Origin: UBA5216 sp040081205 | Lineage (GTDB): Bacteria; Pseudomonadota; Gammaproteobacteria; Burkholderiales; SG8-41 | Direction: 5' to 3' | Length of the DNA stretch: 12,863 nucleotides | NCBI GenBank assembly: GCA_040081205.1 | Contig: JBEBHE010000110.1 | Span: 1 to 12,863 of the forward strand | Translations under genes and position numbers: made by a program | Notes under the pieces: model-generated | Told to the model about the DNA's origin: nothing | What the model saw: the letters and a program-made list of their open reading frames with translations, nothing else | The model's database searches: none | Shown here: positions 1 through 6,925 of the stretch, piece after piece | Numbering within the stretch: the stretch's first letter is position 1 | How the letters are laid out: each line of letters begins with the position of its first letter

Positions 1-689
1 ATGTGCAGAATCAGAATACGTTCCATGGCACGGGTCAAAATAGGATTGGGTTTCCATTCTTCGCACGGTGTGCCGAAGGTCATATAAAGAAAGTTTTCTA
101 CATACGACAGATTATTCTTCGGATACATGAACGGCTGACCGGTCGTGTATTTGTAGGTCATCGCCGTAATGGTCGGCAGCTTGGCGATCAGACGGAAAGC
201 CGAAATCTCGCGGCTCTTCGCATCATTGATATCAATCGAATCGTGGTAAAACGCGGACAACGCGCCAACCACGCCGCACATCACGGCCATAGGGTGCGCA
301 TCGCGCCGGAAGCCGCTGTAGAAGCGCGACAACTGCTCGTGAACCATGGTGTGCTTGGTGACGATGCCGGAGAATTCGTCGAGTTGCGTCTTGTTGGGCA
401 ACTCGCCATTGAGAATCAGGTAGGAGGTCTCAAGAAAGCTGCATGTTTCGGCAAGCTGCTCAATCGGGTAACCACGATACTGAAGAATGCCGACGTCGCC
501 GTCGATGTAGGTAATGCTCGAACGGCAACTCGCGGTGGACATGAAACCCGGGTCATAGGTAAACATGCCCGTCTTGCCGTAAAGACTGCGTACATCAATC
601 ACGTCCGGGCCTTCATTACCGCTATAAACAGGAAAGTCCACCGAGGGCTTGCCGTCGCTGAAAGAAAGCGTTGCCAGTTTCTCGCTCAT
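1..689 (-). CDS. gltA: Citrate synthase, type II (N-terminal part, runs off left edge)
   Basis: GltA condenses acetyl-CoA with oxaloacetate to citrate, the entry step of the TCA cycle, in the cytoplasm. The visible 229 codons, about half of the usual 430-residue enzyme, begin MSEKLATLSFSDGKP and carry the proteobacterial hexameric-type N-terminus: a small beta domain, then STASCRSSITYIDGD at residues 51-65, GILQYRGYPIEQLAE at 67-81 and AHPMAVM at 131-137. The readable part stops at RILILH, just before the first catalytic His region, which lies outside the window. The start is supported by GGAG six bases upstream of ATG. It is the last visible gene of the sdhCDAB-sdhE-gltA operon, 75 bp after sdhE. 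That gap contains an 8-bp tandem repeat and a short AT palindrome but no convincing promoter. Identity is very secure; only completeness is unknown. Confidence 0.96.
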   Translation of the reverse strand, partial: MSEKLATLSFSDGKPSVDFPVYSGNEGPDVIDVRSLYGKTGMFTYDPGFMSTASCRSSITYIDGDVGILQYRGYPIEQLAETCSFLETSYLILNGELPNKTQLDEFSGIVTKHTMVHEQLSRFYSGFRRDAHPMAVMCGVVGALSAFYHDSIDINDAKSREISAFRLIAKLPTITAMTYKYTTGQPFMYPKNNLSYVENFLYMTFGTPCEEWKPNPILTRAMERILILH

Positions 690-734
690 GCCAATCTCCA
701 GTTAAGTCCAGCTAATTGCAATTTATCGCAAATC

Positions 735-750
735 GAATCGTAGAATCGTA
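735..750. repeat. 8-bp tandem duplication between sdhE and gltA
   Basis: The unit GAATCGTA occurs twice back to back (735-742 and 743-750), preceded by a partial third copy (AATC at 731-734). It sits in the 75-bp sdhE-gltA spacer, about 46 bases upstream of the gltA start. A perfect 10-bp palindrome AATTGCAATT follows nearer the gene at 714-723. No function is known; it may be simple replication slippage or part of a binding site. Confidence 0.5.
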
Positions 751-764
751 TATTGAAACGGTTT

Positions 765-1013
765 TCATGCGGTTCGCAGCATTTCCAGCACAGCGGCCAA
801 TCGAGCATTCACCGGCTCCGCCCGGCCCATGACCATGTCCAGTAGATCATTATCGTCATAAGCCAGCAATTCCTTAAATGCTGCCATTTGACCAGCATCC
901 AGCGCGTCAAGATATCCTTCGGTAAACCGCTGCAACACCAAATCCAATTCAAGCAGGCCGCGGCGGCAATCCCAGTGAATCCTGTGGCGCTCTCGTTCGA
1001 TCACGGCATTCAC
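765..1013 (-). CDS. sdhE: FAD assembly factor SdhE (succinate dehydrogenase flavinylation factor)
   Basis: A small cytoplasmic helical protein of 82 residues that promotes covalent attachment of FAD to SdhA (family formerly called YgfY or DUF339). The signature is at residues 13-25, HWDCRRGLLELDL, containing the RGxxE motif known to be needed for flavinylation. Length fits the family, usually 80-95 residues. The gene begins with GTG directly after the TGA of sdhB, with no spacer, so translation is probably coupled to sdhB. A second in-frame GTG three codons on is an alternative start. The position between sdhB and gltA is the usual betaproteobacterial arrangement and supports the assignment. 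Confidence 0.92.
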   Translation of the reverse strand: MNAVIERERHRIHWDCRRGLLELDLVLQRFTEGYLDALDAGQMAAFKELLAYDDNDLLDMVMGRAEPVNARLAAVLEMLRTA

Positions 1014-1709
1014 TCAAACCGTCCGCTTGACCAGCAAATCCTTGATTTTTCCGATAGCCTTGGTCGGATTCAAATTTTTAGGGCATACATCGACACAATT
1101 CATGATCGAATGGCAACGAAACAAACGGTAAGGGTCTTCGAGATTGTCCAGCCGTTCGTTGATCGCCTGATCGCGCGTGTCAGCAATAAAACGATAGGCT
1201 TGCAGCAAACCGGCCGGGCCGACAAACTTGTCCGGATTCCACCAGAATGACGGGCATGATGTCGAGCAGCAGGCGCACAGTATGCATTCATAAAGCCCGT
1301 TAAGCTCCTCGCGATCCTCCGGCGACTGCAAACGCTCTTTCTCGGGCGGCGGCGTGTCATTGACCACGTACGGTTTGATCGAATGATATTGCTTGAAAAA
1401 CTGCGACATATCGACGATCAAATCACGGATCACCGGCAGGCCGGGCAGCGGACGAATTTCCACCGGCTCCTGCAAATCGGCCAGATTGGTAATGCACGCC
1501 AGACCATTTTTGCCATTGATATTCATCGCATCCGAGCCGCACACGCCTTCACGGCACGAGCGACGGAACGAAAACGTGTCATCCTCGATCTTGATGCGCA
1601 CGAGTGCGTCGAGCAGCATGCGATCGGTCGCTTCCATCGCGACATCATAAAATTGCATGCGCGGTTTGGCGTCCACATCGGGGTTATAGCGGTAAATCTG
1701 GAAACGCAT
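1014..1709 (-). CDS. sdhB: Succinate dehydrogenase iron-sulfur subunit SdhB
   Basis: SdhB carries electrons from the FAD of SdhA through three Fe-S clusters to the membrane quinone site of complex II. The 231-residue protein has an N-terminal ferredoxin-like domain with [2Fe-2S] ligands C52, C57 and C72 (SCREGVCGSD ... GLAC). A C-terminal helical domain has C142, C145 and C148 with C209 for the [4Fe-4S] cluster, and C152, C199 and C205 for the [3Fe-4S] cluster, the standard CxxCxxCxxxCP and CxxxxxCxxxCP patterns. Length matches the family (about 230-240). ATG is preceded by AAGGAA in the 26-bp gap after sdhA. The stop TGA directly abuts the GTG start of sdhE. No unusual features. Confidence 0.98.
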   Translation of the reverse strand: MRFQIYRYNPDVDAKPRMQFYDVAMEATDRMLLDALVRIKIEDDTFSFRRSCREGVCGSDAMNINGKNGLACITNLADLQEPVEIRPLPGLPVIRDLIVDMSQFFKQYHSIKPYVVNDTPPPEKERLQSPEDREELNGLYECILCACCSTSCPSFWWNPDKFVGPAGLLQAYRFIADTRDQAINERLDNLEDPYRLFRCHSIMNCVDVCPKNLNPTKAIGKIKDLLVKRTV

Positions 1710-1735
1710 TTCGATTCCTTGCTGTTTTCTATACG

Positions 1736-3502
1736 CTAGTAAACGCGTGCCTTCGGTTCAAACGACTCGACCGTCATCGGCTTCAGTTGCACCGGCTTGT
1801 AGTCAAGCCGATTGCCTTCCTTGAACCATAAAGTGTGCTTCATCCAATTCACGTCGTCACGGTCGTGGTGATCACTGCGGTCGTGCGCGCCGCGCGATTC
1901 TTTACGAGCTTCCGCGGATATCATAGTCGCCAGCGCGACTTCAATCAGGTTATCAAGCTCCAGCGCTTCAACGCGTGCAGTATTGAATACTTTGCTCTTG
2001 TCCTGAATGAAAGTGCTCTTGGCACGCTCCGCCACCGCCAGCATTTTGCTCACCCCCTCGGTCAAACCATCAGGAAAACGGAACACGCCGCAATGCAGTT
2101 GCATGGTGCGGCGCATGTCTCCACCCACGTCGCTGACTCGCTCTCCCGACGTCGCCGAATCCAGCCGTGCAAGCCGTGCCATTGTTTTATCGGCAGCGTC
2201 TCCTGGCAGATCAGGCAGTGACGCGACATCCGCCGCGATATCCTTCACCACCTGTTCACCAGCAGATTTGCCGAACACCAGCAAGTCCAGCAGAGAATTG
2301 GTACCCAGCCGGTTCGCGCCATGTACCGACACGCAGGCGCACTCACCTGCTGCGTACAATCCGCGCACGATTTTTTCGCCACCCTTTCCGTCAGGCATCA
2401 CTGCTTGGCCCTGAACATTCGTTGGCACACCACCCATCTGATAATGACAGGTCGGCACCACGGGAATCGGATCTGTCGCGGGGTCAACGTTCGCAAATTT
2501 CTTGGCGATCTCGCGGATACCAGGCAGACGCTTATCGATGACATCCGCACCCAAATGATCCAGTTTCAGCAGTATGTATTCGCCGTCTTTGCCTGCGCCG
2601 CGGCCTTCTTTAATCTCAGTGGCCATCGCGCGCGACACCACGTCGCGGCTGGCAAGATCTTTAACGGTGGGCGCGTAACGCTCCATAAAACGCTCACCAT
2701 TTTTGTTCAGCAGAAATCCGCCCTCGCCGCGCACGCCTTCGGTAATCAGCACGCCCGCGCCCGCAACACCGGTCGGGTGAAACTGCCAGAACTCCATGTC
2801 CTCCAGCGGAATACCCGCGCGTGCTGCCATACCCAAGCCATCGCCGGTATTGATGAAGGCATTGGTGCTTGCGGAGTAAATACGCCCCGCGCCGCCGGTG
2901 GCCAACAACGTTGCCTTGGCCTGCAGAATCATTACTTCGCCGGTTTCCATTTCCAGCGCGACGACCCCCAGCACATCACCTTGTTGATTGCGAATCAGAT
3001 CGAGTGCCATCCATTCGACAAAGAATTGTGTATGCGCCCGCACATTGCGCTGATACAGCGTGTGCAGCATCGCATGACCGGTGCGGTCAGCAGCCGCACA
3101 GGCACGCTTGATCGCGCGCTCGCCGTAATTACTGGTGTGGCCGCCGAACGGGCGCTGGTAAATCTTGCCATTGTCGAGTCGATCGAACGGCATGCCGTAG
3201 TGCTCCAGTTCAACCACCGCGTCGCACGCTTTGCGGCACATGAACTCGATCGCGTCCTGATCACCAAGATAGTCCGAGCCCTTCACGGTGTCATACATGT
3301 GCCAGTGCCAGTTATCCGGCTCTTCGTTACCCAGCGACGCCGACACGCCGCCTTGCGCTGCCACGGTATGCGAGCGCGTCGGAAACACTTTGGATAGCAC
3401 CGCGACTTTGAGATTGGATTCCGCCAACTGCAGGGCAGCACGCAGCCCAGAACCACCCGCTCCCACCACCACTGCATCGAATTGTCTTTTGGCGATCGCC
3501 AT
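1736..3502 (-). CDS. sdhA: Succinate dehydrogenase flavoprotein subunit SdhA
   Basis: SdhA oxidises succinate to fumarate with a covalently bound FAD on the cytoplasmic face of complex II. The protein is 588 residues, the usual length. Visible landmarks are the Rossmann motif GAGGSG at 14-19, the covalent-FAD histidine H45 within PTRSHTVAAQGG, active-site H242 (FWQFHPTG), the proton-shuttle arginine R286 (LASRDVVSR), H353 (TCHYQMGG) and R398 (HGANRLGTN). The C-terminal ESRGAH ... WMKHTL region is also typical. The reading frame extends ten codons further upstream, but the ATG at 3502 is preferred: it gives the family N-terminus MAIAKRQFDAVVVGAGG and overlaps the sdhD stop as TAATG, a usual coupling arrangement. 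SdhE, two genes downstream, serves this subunit. Confidence 0.98.
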   Translation of the reverse strand: MAIAKRQFDAVVVGAGGSGLRAALQLAESNLKVAVLSKVFPTRSHTVAAQGGVSASLGNEEPDNWHWHMYDTVKGSDYLGDQDAIEFMCRKACDAVVELEHYGMPFDRLDNGKIYQRPFGGHTSNYGERAIKRACAAADRTGHAMLHTLYQRNVRAHTQFFVEWMALDLIRNQQGDVLGVVALEMETGEVMILQAKATLLATGGAGRIYSASTNAFINTGDGLGMAARAGIPLEDMEFWQFHPTGVAGAGVLITEGVRGEGGFLLNKNGERFMERYAPTVKDLASRDVVSRAMATEIKEGRGAGKDGEYILLKLDHLGADVIDKRLPGIREIAKKFANVDPATDPIPVVPTCHYQMGGVPTNVQGQAVMPDGKGGEKIVRGLYAAGECACVSVHGANRLGTNSLLDLLVFGKSAGEQVVKDIAADVASLPDLPGDAADKTMARLARLDSATSGERVSDVGGDMRRTMQLHCGVFRFPDGLTEGVSKMLAVAERAKSTFIQDKSKVFNTARVEALELDNLIEVALATMISAEARKESRGAHDRSDHHDRDDVNWMKHTLWFKEGNRLDYKPVQLKPMTVESFEPKARVY

Positions 3503-3849
3503 TACCTGCCCCAAAGAATCTGTACAGCCCACGCGCCATACGCGACGAGAGCAAGGATCACCAGCGCATACAACGTCAATCGCACGCCGGTGTTCTTGAT
3601 GTAATCCATGAATATATTACGCATGCCAATCCACGCATGCAAAAATAAACTCAATAAAAATAGTATGGTAGCAAGGCGCATCCACTGCGTGCCCCACATT
3701 ATTTTCCAGTTGGCGTAATCGAATTGCGGCATCTTGAGCAGCATCACCAGAAAGAGAACGCTGTAGATCACCATCACGACCGCAGTAACGCGCTGCGCAA
3801 GCCAATCGCGCAAACCATAATGAGCTCCGGTGACTTCGCGATTTACCAT
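3502..3849 (-). CDS. sdhD: Succinate dehydrogenase membrane anchor subunit SdhD
   Basis: The smaller membrane anchor of complex II, helping to bind heme b and ubiquinone. It is 115 residues with three predicted transmembrane helices (about 18-38, 57-77 and 90-112). The conserved stretch LHAWIGMRNIFMDYI places the axial heme histidine at H71 and the quinone-site Asp-Tyr pair at D82-Y83, as in the well-studied enterobacterial protein. The start overlaps the last seven bases of sdhC and the stop shares one base with the sdhA ATG, so the three genes are probably translationally coupled. Confidence 0.95.
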   Translation of the reverse strand: MVNREVTGAHYGLRDWLAQRVTAVVMVIYSVLFLVMLLKMPQFDYANWKIMWGTQWMRLATILFLLSLFLHAWIGMRNIFMDYIKNTGVRLTLYALVILALVAYGAWAVQILWGR

Positions 3850-4217
3850 AGCTTCACCCCGATCGCAGCTGTCAGTATCAGACTCACGCCGAGCACGATA
3901 TAACTGGTAGCGCGTGCGGTTTTCAGTTCAAGACCGATATGCAAATCCAGCGCAAGATGACGGATACCCGCACAGAAGTGATGCAGGTACGCCCACAATA
4001 CGCCTAGTAGCATGATTTTTGCCAGCGGATGACTTACCCAGGTCTTGAAAGCATTAAACGACTGCGAAGATTCCAGGCTGCTGCCCAGCAGGCACAGCAG
4101 AAGAGGCAGTACCAGGAAAAGAATCGCGCCGCTGACCCGGTGCAAAATAGACACAAACGCCGGCAGCGGCATGCGGATTTGCATCAAACTCAAATGTTTA
4201 GGACGACTCGCGGGCAT
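3843..4217 (-). CDS. sdhC: Succinate dehydrogenase cytochrome b556 subunit SdhC
   Basis: The larger membrane anchor of complex II and first gene of the operon. The 124-residue protein has three predicted membrane helices (about 27-47, 65-83 and 104-123). SILHRVSG at 23-30 is the quinone-site motif (Ser23, Arg27), and HHFCAGIRHLALD at 79-91 contains the heme ligand, by alignment H80. The open frame runs 33 codons further upstream to 4316, but those residues do not resemble the family and include a tandem repeat. The ATG at 4217, giving MPASRPKHLSL, is therefore chosen. A purine-rich GAAAGAAG lies about seven bases upstream as a modest ribosome binding site. Confidence 0.95.
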   Translation of the reverse strand: MPASRPKHLSLMQIRMPLPAFVSILHRVSGAILFLVLPLLLCLLGSSLESSQSFNAFKTWVSHPLAKIMLLGVLWAYLHHFCAGIRHLALDLHIGLELKTARATSYIVLGVSLILTAAIGVKLW

Positions 4218-4253
4218 CACATAACTTCTTTCAATGGTCGATTTACGATGTGC

Positions 4254-4271
4254 GCTACGATAGCTACGATA
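4254..4271. repeat. 9-bp tandem duplication in the sdhC leader
   Basis: GCTACGATA occurs twice in immediate succession (4254-4262 and 4263-4271), with a degenerate relative (TTTACGATG) just before it. It lies 37-54 bases upstream of the sdhC start, probably inside the 5' untranslated part of the operon transcript. The copies are exact; no known regulator site is recognised. Confidence 0.55.
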
Positions 4272-4328
4272 GATACAAAGAAAGGCCGAGTAAAACCAAC
4301 GACCGTGCGAGGCCAAGCCCGTGTGAAA

Positions 4329-4357
4329 ATTCTACCAGCTTTCAGCATGTTGCGGAA
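4329..4357 (-). promoter_or_regulatory. Possible sigma70 promoter for the sdhCDAB-sdhE-gltA operon
   Basis: On the minus strand TAGAAT (4334-4329) is a good -10 box, and TTCCGC (4357-4352) lies 17 bases upstream as a poor -35 box. Transcription would begin about 105 bases before sdhC. The -35 mismatch makes this only a candidate; an activator could compensate. Confidence 0.3.
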
Positions 4358-4458
4358 CAGCAGAGATGAAGGACTAGTCACTTGCTATTCCACCGATTGG
4401 GCAAATCAATCAAAGACCTTTTGACGCCTGATCACGGTGCGGCAGTGCGCCCGTAAAG

Positions 4459-4487
4459 TTGACCCGGCACAGGGGGTTAGCTATCAT
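4459..4487 (+). promoter_or_regulatory. Probable sigma70 promoter for mdh
   Basis: TTGACC (4459-4464) and TATCAT (4482-4487) are separated by exactly 17 bases, each one mismatch from the consensus boxes. Transcription would start near 4494, giving a leader of about 92 bases before the mdh ATG. It is the best promoter match seen in the window, correctly placed and oriented. Confidence 0.6.
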
Positions 4488-4585
4488 CGCGGCTCTCGTG
4501 TGTCGTGCCATTTTCGTGGTATTTTGATTTGCCCCGGGCGCAACGGACGCGAACCTTTCAAGACCCGAAATCCAGGAGTTCCAAC

Positions 4586-5575
4586 ATGAAAAAACCCATG
4601 CGCGTTGCAGTCACCGGCGCCGCAGGCCAGATCGGCTACAGCCTGCTGTTCAGAATCGCCAGCGGCGAAATGCTCGGCAAAGACCAACCGGTTATTTTGC
4701 AGTTGCTTGAGATTCCCGACGAAAAAGCGCAAAAAGCCTTGAAGGGCGTGATGATGGAACTCGACGACTGCGCGTTCCCGTTGCTGCAAAGCATGATTCC
4801 GGCCTCTGATCCGAATATCGCATTCAAAGATGTTGATGTGGCGCTGCTGGTGGGTGCACGCCCACGCGGCCCCGGCATGGAGCGCAAAGATCTGCTCGAA
4901 GCCAACGGCAAGATTTTCGGGCCGCAAGGCAAAGCGCTGTCGGACAACGCCAGCCGCGATGTCAAAGTGCTGGTGGTGGGCAATCCCGCCAATACCAATT
5001 GCCTGATTGCGATGAAAAATGCACCGGGCCTCAAGCCTTCAAACTTTACCGCCATGATGCGTTTGGATCACAACCGTTCGCTCACCCAAGTCGCTCAAAA
5101 AGTCGGCAAGCCGGTGGCCAGCGTTAAAAAACTGCATGTATGGGGCAACCACTCCTCCACGCAATACCCCGATATTTTCAGCGCTGAAGTGGATGGCCAG
5201 AAAGTATGGCCAATGATCAACGACCAGAAGTGGCTGGAAGGCGAATTTATTCCTCGCATTCAAAAGCGAGGCGCGGAAATCATCGATGCGCGCGGCTTAT
5301 CCTCAGCGGCGAGCGCCGCCAATGCCGCCATCGAGCATGTGCGTGATTGGGTTTCCGGCACGCGCGACGGCGACTGGGTAAGCATGGGCCTCGCATCCGA
5401 CGGCAGCTACGGTATTCCCGAAGGGGTGATGTACGGTTACCCCGCCGTATGCAAAAACGGCAAGTTTGAAATCGTCAAAGGAATTGACGTCAGCGATTTC
5501 AGCCGTGGGCGCATGCAGGCCACACTCAAAGAACTCACCGAAGAGCGCGATGCGATCAAGCATTTGCTTGGCTAA
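4586..5575 (+). CDS. mdh: Malate dehydrogenase (NAD-dependent)
   Basis: Oxidises malate to oxaloacetate with NAD in the cytoplasm, supplying GltA and PrpC. The 329-residue protein belongs to the MDH type 2 subfamily common in betaproteobacteria. It has a Rossmann fold starting with VAVTGAAGQIGYSLL (7-21), the substrate loop GARPRGPGMERKD (R94 and R100), VVGNPANTN (130-138), LDHNRS with D161 and R164, and the catalytic histidine H189 in HVWGNHSS. The open frame extends 27 codons upstream, but the ATG at 4586 gives the family N-terminus MKKPMRVAVTG and has AGGAG seven bases before it. It is transcribed away from sdh, from its own likely promoter at 4459-4487, and is followed after 24 bp by a strong terminator. 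It is therefore probably monocistronic. Confidence 0.97.
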   Translation: MKKPMRVAVTGAAGQIGYSLLFRIASGEMLGKDQPVILQLLEIPDEKAQKALKGVMMELDDCAFPLLQSMIPASDPNIAFKDVDVALLVGARPRGPGMERKDLLEANGKIFGPQGKALSDNASRDVKVLVVGNPANTNCLIAMKNAPGLKPSNFTAMMRLDHNRSLTQVAQKVGKPVASVKKLHVWGNHSSTQYPDIFSAEVDGQKVWPMINDQKWLEGEFIPRIQKRGAEIIDARGLSSAASAANAAIEHVRDWVSGTRDGDWVSMGLASDGSYGIPEGVMYGYPAVCKNGKFEIVKGIDVSDFSRGRMQATLKELTEERDAIKHLLG

Positions 5576-5599
5576 AATACATTATAAGCATTTGTTTTT

Positions 5600-5643
5600 A
5601 AACAAAAAAAGCGGATAGCCTGGCAGCGTCCGCTTTTTTGTTT
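5600..5643 (+). terminator. Rho-independent terminator after mdh
   Basis: An inverted repeat joins GCGGA (5611-5615) to TCCGC (5629-5633) across a 13-base loop. It is extended by a run of seven A on the left and six T on the right, and then by AAAC opposite GTTT. The T run directly follows the GC stem, as in a classic intrinsic terminator. The symmetrical A and T tracts mean it could work in both directions, but only mdh runs into it. Confidence 0.85.
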
Positions 5644-5724
5644 AGATGATCACGGATTCAGGATTTTGAAAGCACAAACAGATAGTCTCGCGACGTCCGT
5701 TTCAATTCGAGAAGGAAATTCGCC

Positions 5725-6879
5725 ATGAGCAGCAACGATACCGCCGTCCCGTTCAGAGCCAAAAAATCCGTAGCCTTATCCGGCATCGCTGCCGGCAGCA
5801 CCGAGCTATGCACCGTAGGCCGCAGCGGCAACGATCTGCATTATCGCGGCTACGACATTTATGATATTGCGGAAACCTGCGAATTCGAAGAAATCGCCTT
5901 TCTTCTGATTCACGGCAAGCTGCCGAATATTGCAGAACTCACCAACTACAAAGCGAAACTCAAACCACTGCGTGGGCTGCCTGCGTCGGTAAAAACAGTG
6001 CTCGAAGCCCTGCCTGCTGCCGCGCACCCGATGGATGTAATGCGTACCGGCTGTTCGGCGCTCGGCTGCGCACTGCCGGAAAAAGACGATCACAACATGC
6101 CTGGCGCGCGCGATATCGCCGATCGATTGATTGCATCTTTTGGTTCCATGCTGCTTTATTGGTATCACTACAGCACCAATGGCCGCCGCATTGATGTGGA
6201 GACCGACGACGACACCATCGGCGGGCACTTTCTGCATCTGCTGCACGGTAAGGCGCCCACCCCGGAGTGGGTGCGCGCAATGCATACTTCCCTGAATTTG
6301 TATGCGGAGCACGAATTCAATGCTTCCACCTTCGCCTGCCGCGTGGTCGCGGGCACCGGCGCCGACATGCACTCGGCAATCACCGGCGGCATCGGCGCAC
6401 TGCGCGGTCCCAAGCACGGTGGCGCCAATGAAGTCGGCTTTGAAGTGATGAACCGTTACGAAACGCCCGATGACGCCGAAGCCGACATCGTCAACCGCGT
6501 GCGCAACAAAGAAACCATCATCGGCTTCGGCCACGCGGTGTATACCGTGGCCGATCCGCGCAACAAGATCATCAAGGAGGTTGCGCACACGCTGTCCAAA
6601 GCAGTGGGCGATGTAAAAATGTTTGACATCGCGGATCGCATCGAAGCCGTGATGATGCGCGAGAAAAAAATGTTCGCCAATCTCGACTGGTTTTCGGCCG
6701 TGTCCTATAACAAACTCGGCATTCCCACGCTGATGTTCACACCGATATTCGTGATTTCGCGCACCTCCGGCTGGGCAGCACATGTCATCGAACAGCGCAT
6801 CGACAATAAAATCATTCGGCCTACGGCGGTTTATACCGGACCGGAAAACCGCAAGTTTGAGCCGCTGGCAAAACGGTAG
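5725..6879 (+). CDS. prpC: 2-Methylcitrate synthase
   Basis: PrpC condenses propionyl-CoA with oxaloacetate to 2-methylcitrate, the first step of the methylcitrate cycle that removes propionyl-CoA. It belongs to the citrate synthase superfamily. The 384-residue protein shows the short PrpC N-terminus (SVALSGIAAGSTELCTVG, 15-32, then LHYRGYDIYDIAE). The catalytic set is H231 (GPKHGGANE), H270 (GFGHAVY) and D321 (FANLDWFSA), with H196 in YAEHEFNAST. The ending SGWAAHVIEQR ... IRPTAVYTGP is PrpC-like. It lacks the N-terminal beta domain of GltA, which separates it from the paralogue at the left edge. ATG follows GAAGGA by eight bases. prpD downstream confirms the pathway. prpB, normally adjacent, is not seen, and no clear promoter was found in the 81 bp after the mdh terminator. 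Confidence 0.95.
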   Translation: MSSNDTAVPFRAKKSVALSGIAAGSTELCTVGRSGNDLHYRGYDIYDIAETCEFEEIAFLLIHGKLPNIAELTNYKAKLKPLRGLPASVKTVLEALPAAAHPMDVMRTGCSALGCALPEKDDHNMPGARDIADRLIASFGSMLLYWYHYSTNGRRIDVETDDDTIGGHFLHLLHGKAPTPEWVRAMHTSLNLYAEHEFNASTFACRVVAGTGADMHSAITGGIGALRGPKHGGANEVGFEVMNRYETPDDAEADIVNRVRNKETIIGFGHAVYTVADPRNKIIKEVAHTLSKAVGDVKMFDIADRIEAVMMREKKMFANLDWFSAVSYNKLGIPTLMFTPIFVISRTSGWAAHVIEQRIDNKIIRPTAVYTGPENRKFEPLAKR

Positions 6880-6925
6880 CCGTCTAGCAGGAGTAAGGAA
6901 CAAGAAAAATCAAAAGAGAGATCAC

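Larger units (their letters stand above)
4218..4585. other. Divergent intergenic region between sdhC and mdh
   Basis: This 368-bp stretch holds no convincing gene; the open frames crossing it are extensions of, or antisense to, sdhC and mdh. It must contain the promoters of both divergent transcription units. Visible elements are a 9-bp tandem repeat at 4254-4271, a weak sdh-facing promoter candidate at 4329-4357, a good mdh-facing promoter at 4459-4487, and an AGGAG ribosome binding site at 4574-4578. In many betaproteobacteria a GntR-family regulator gene lies between these operons; none is present here. Confidence 0.75.

Noticed and set aside
3..743. Long plus-strand open frame of 246 codons
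   Set aside because: It is antisense to gltA, which has clear family motifs; the plus-strand translation is low-complexity and matches nothing.
2321..3397. Plus-strand open frame of 358 codons
   Set aside because: It lies wholly opposite sdhA, whose active-site residues are all intact. Long antisense frames are common opposite GC-biased genes.
4218..4316. N-terminal extension of sdhC by 33 codons
   Set aside because: The extension has no family similarity, includes a tandem DNA repeat and lies before a typical SdhC start.
5591..5606. TTTGTTT...AAACAAA inverted repeat before the mdh terminator, as an antiterminator
   Set aside because: It is pure A/T with a two-base loop; too weak and too short to be a credible switch.
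5621..5640. Possible sigma54 (-24/-12) promoter for prpC, starting TGGCAGC
   Set aside because: The expected TTGC element at the right spacing is missing, and the bases form the loop and stem of the mdh terminator.
5806..6903. Minus-strand open frame of 365 codons
   Set aside because: Antisense shadow of prpC; no recognisable domain and no ribosome binding site.
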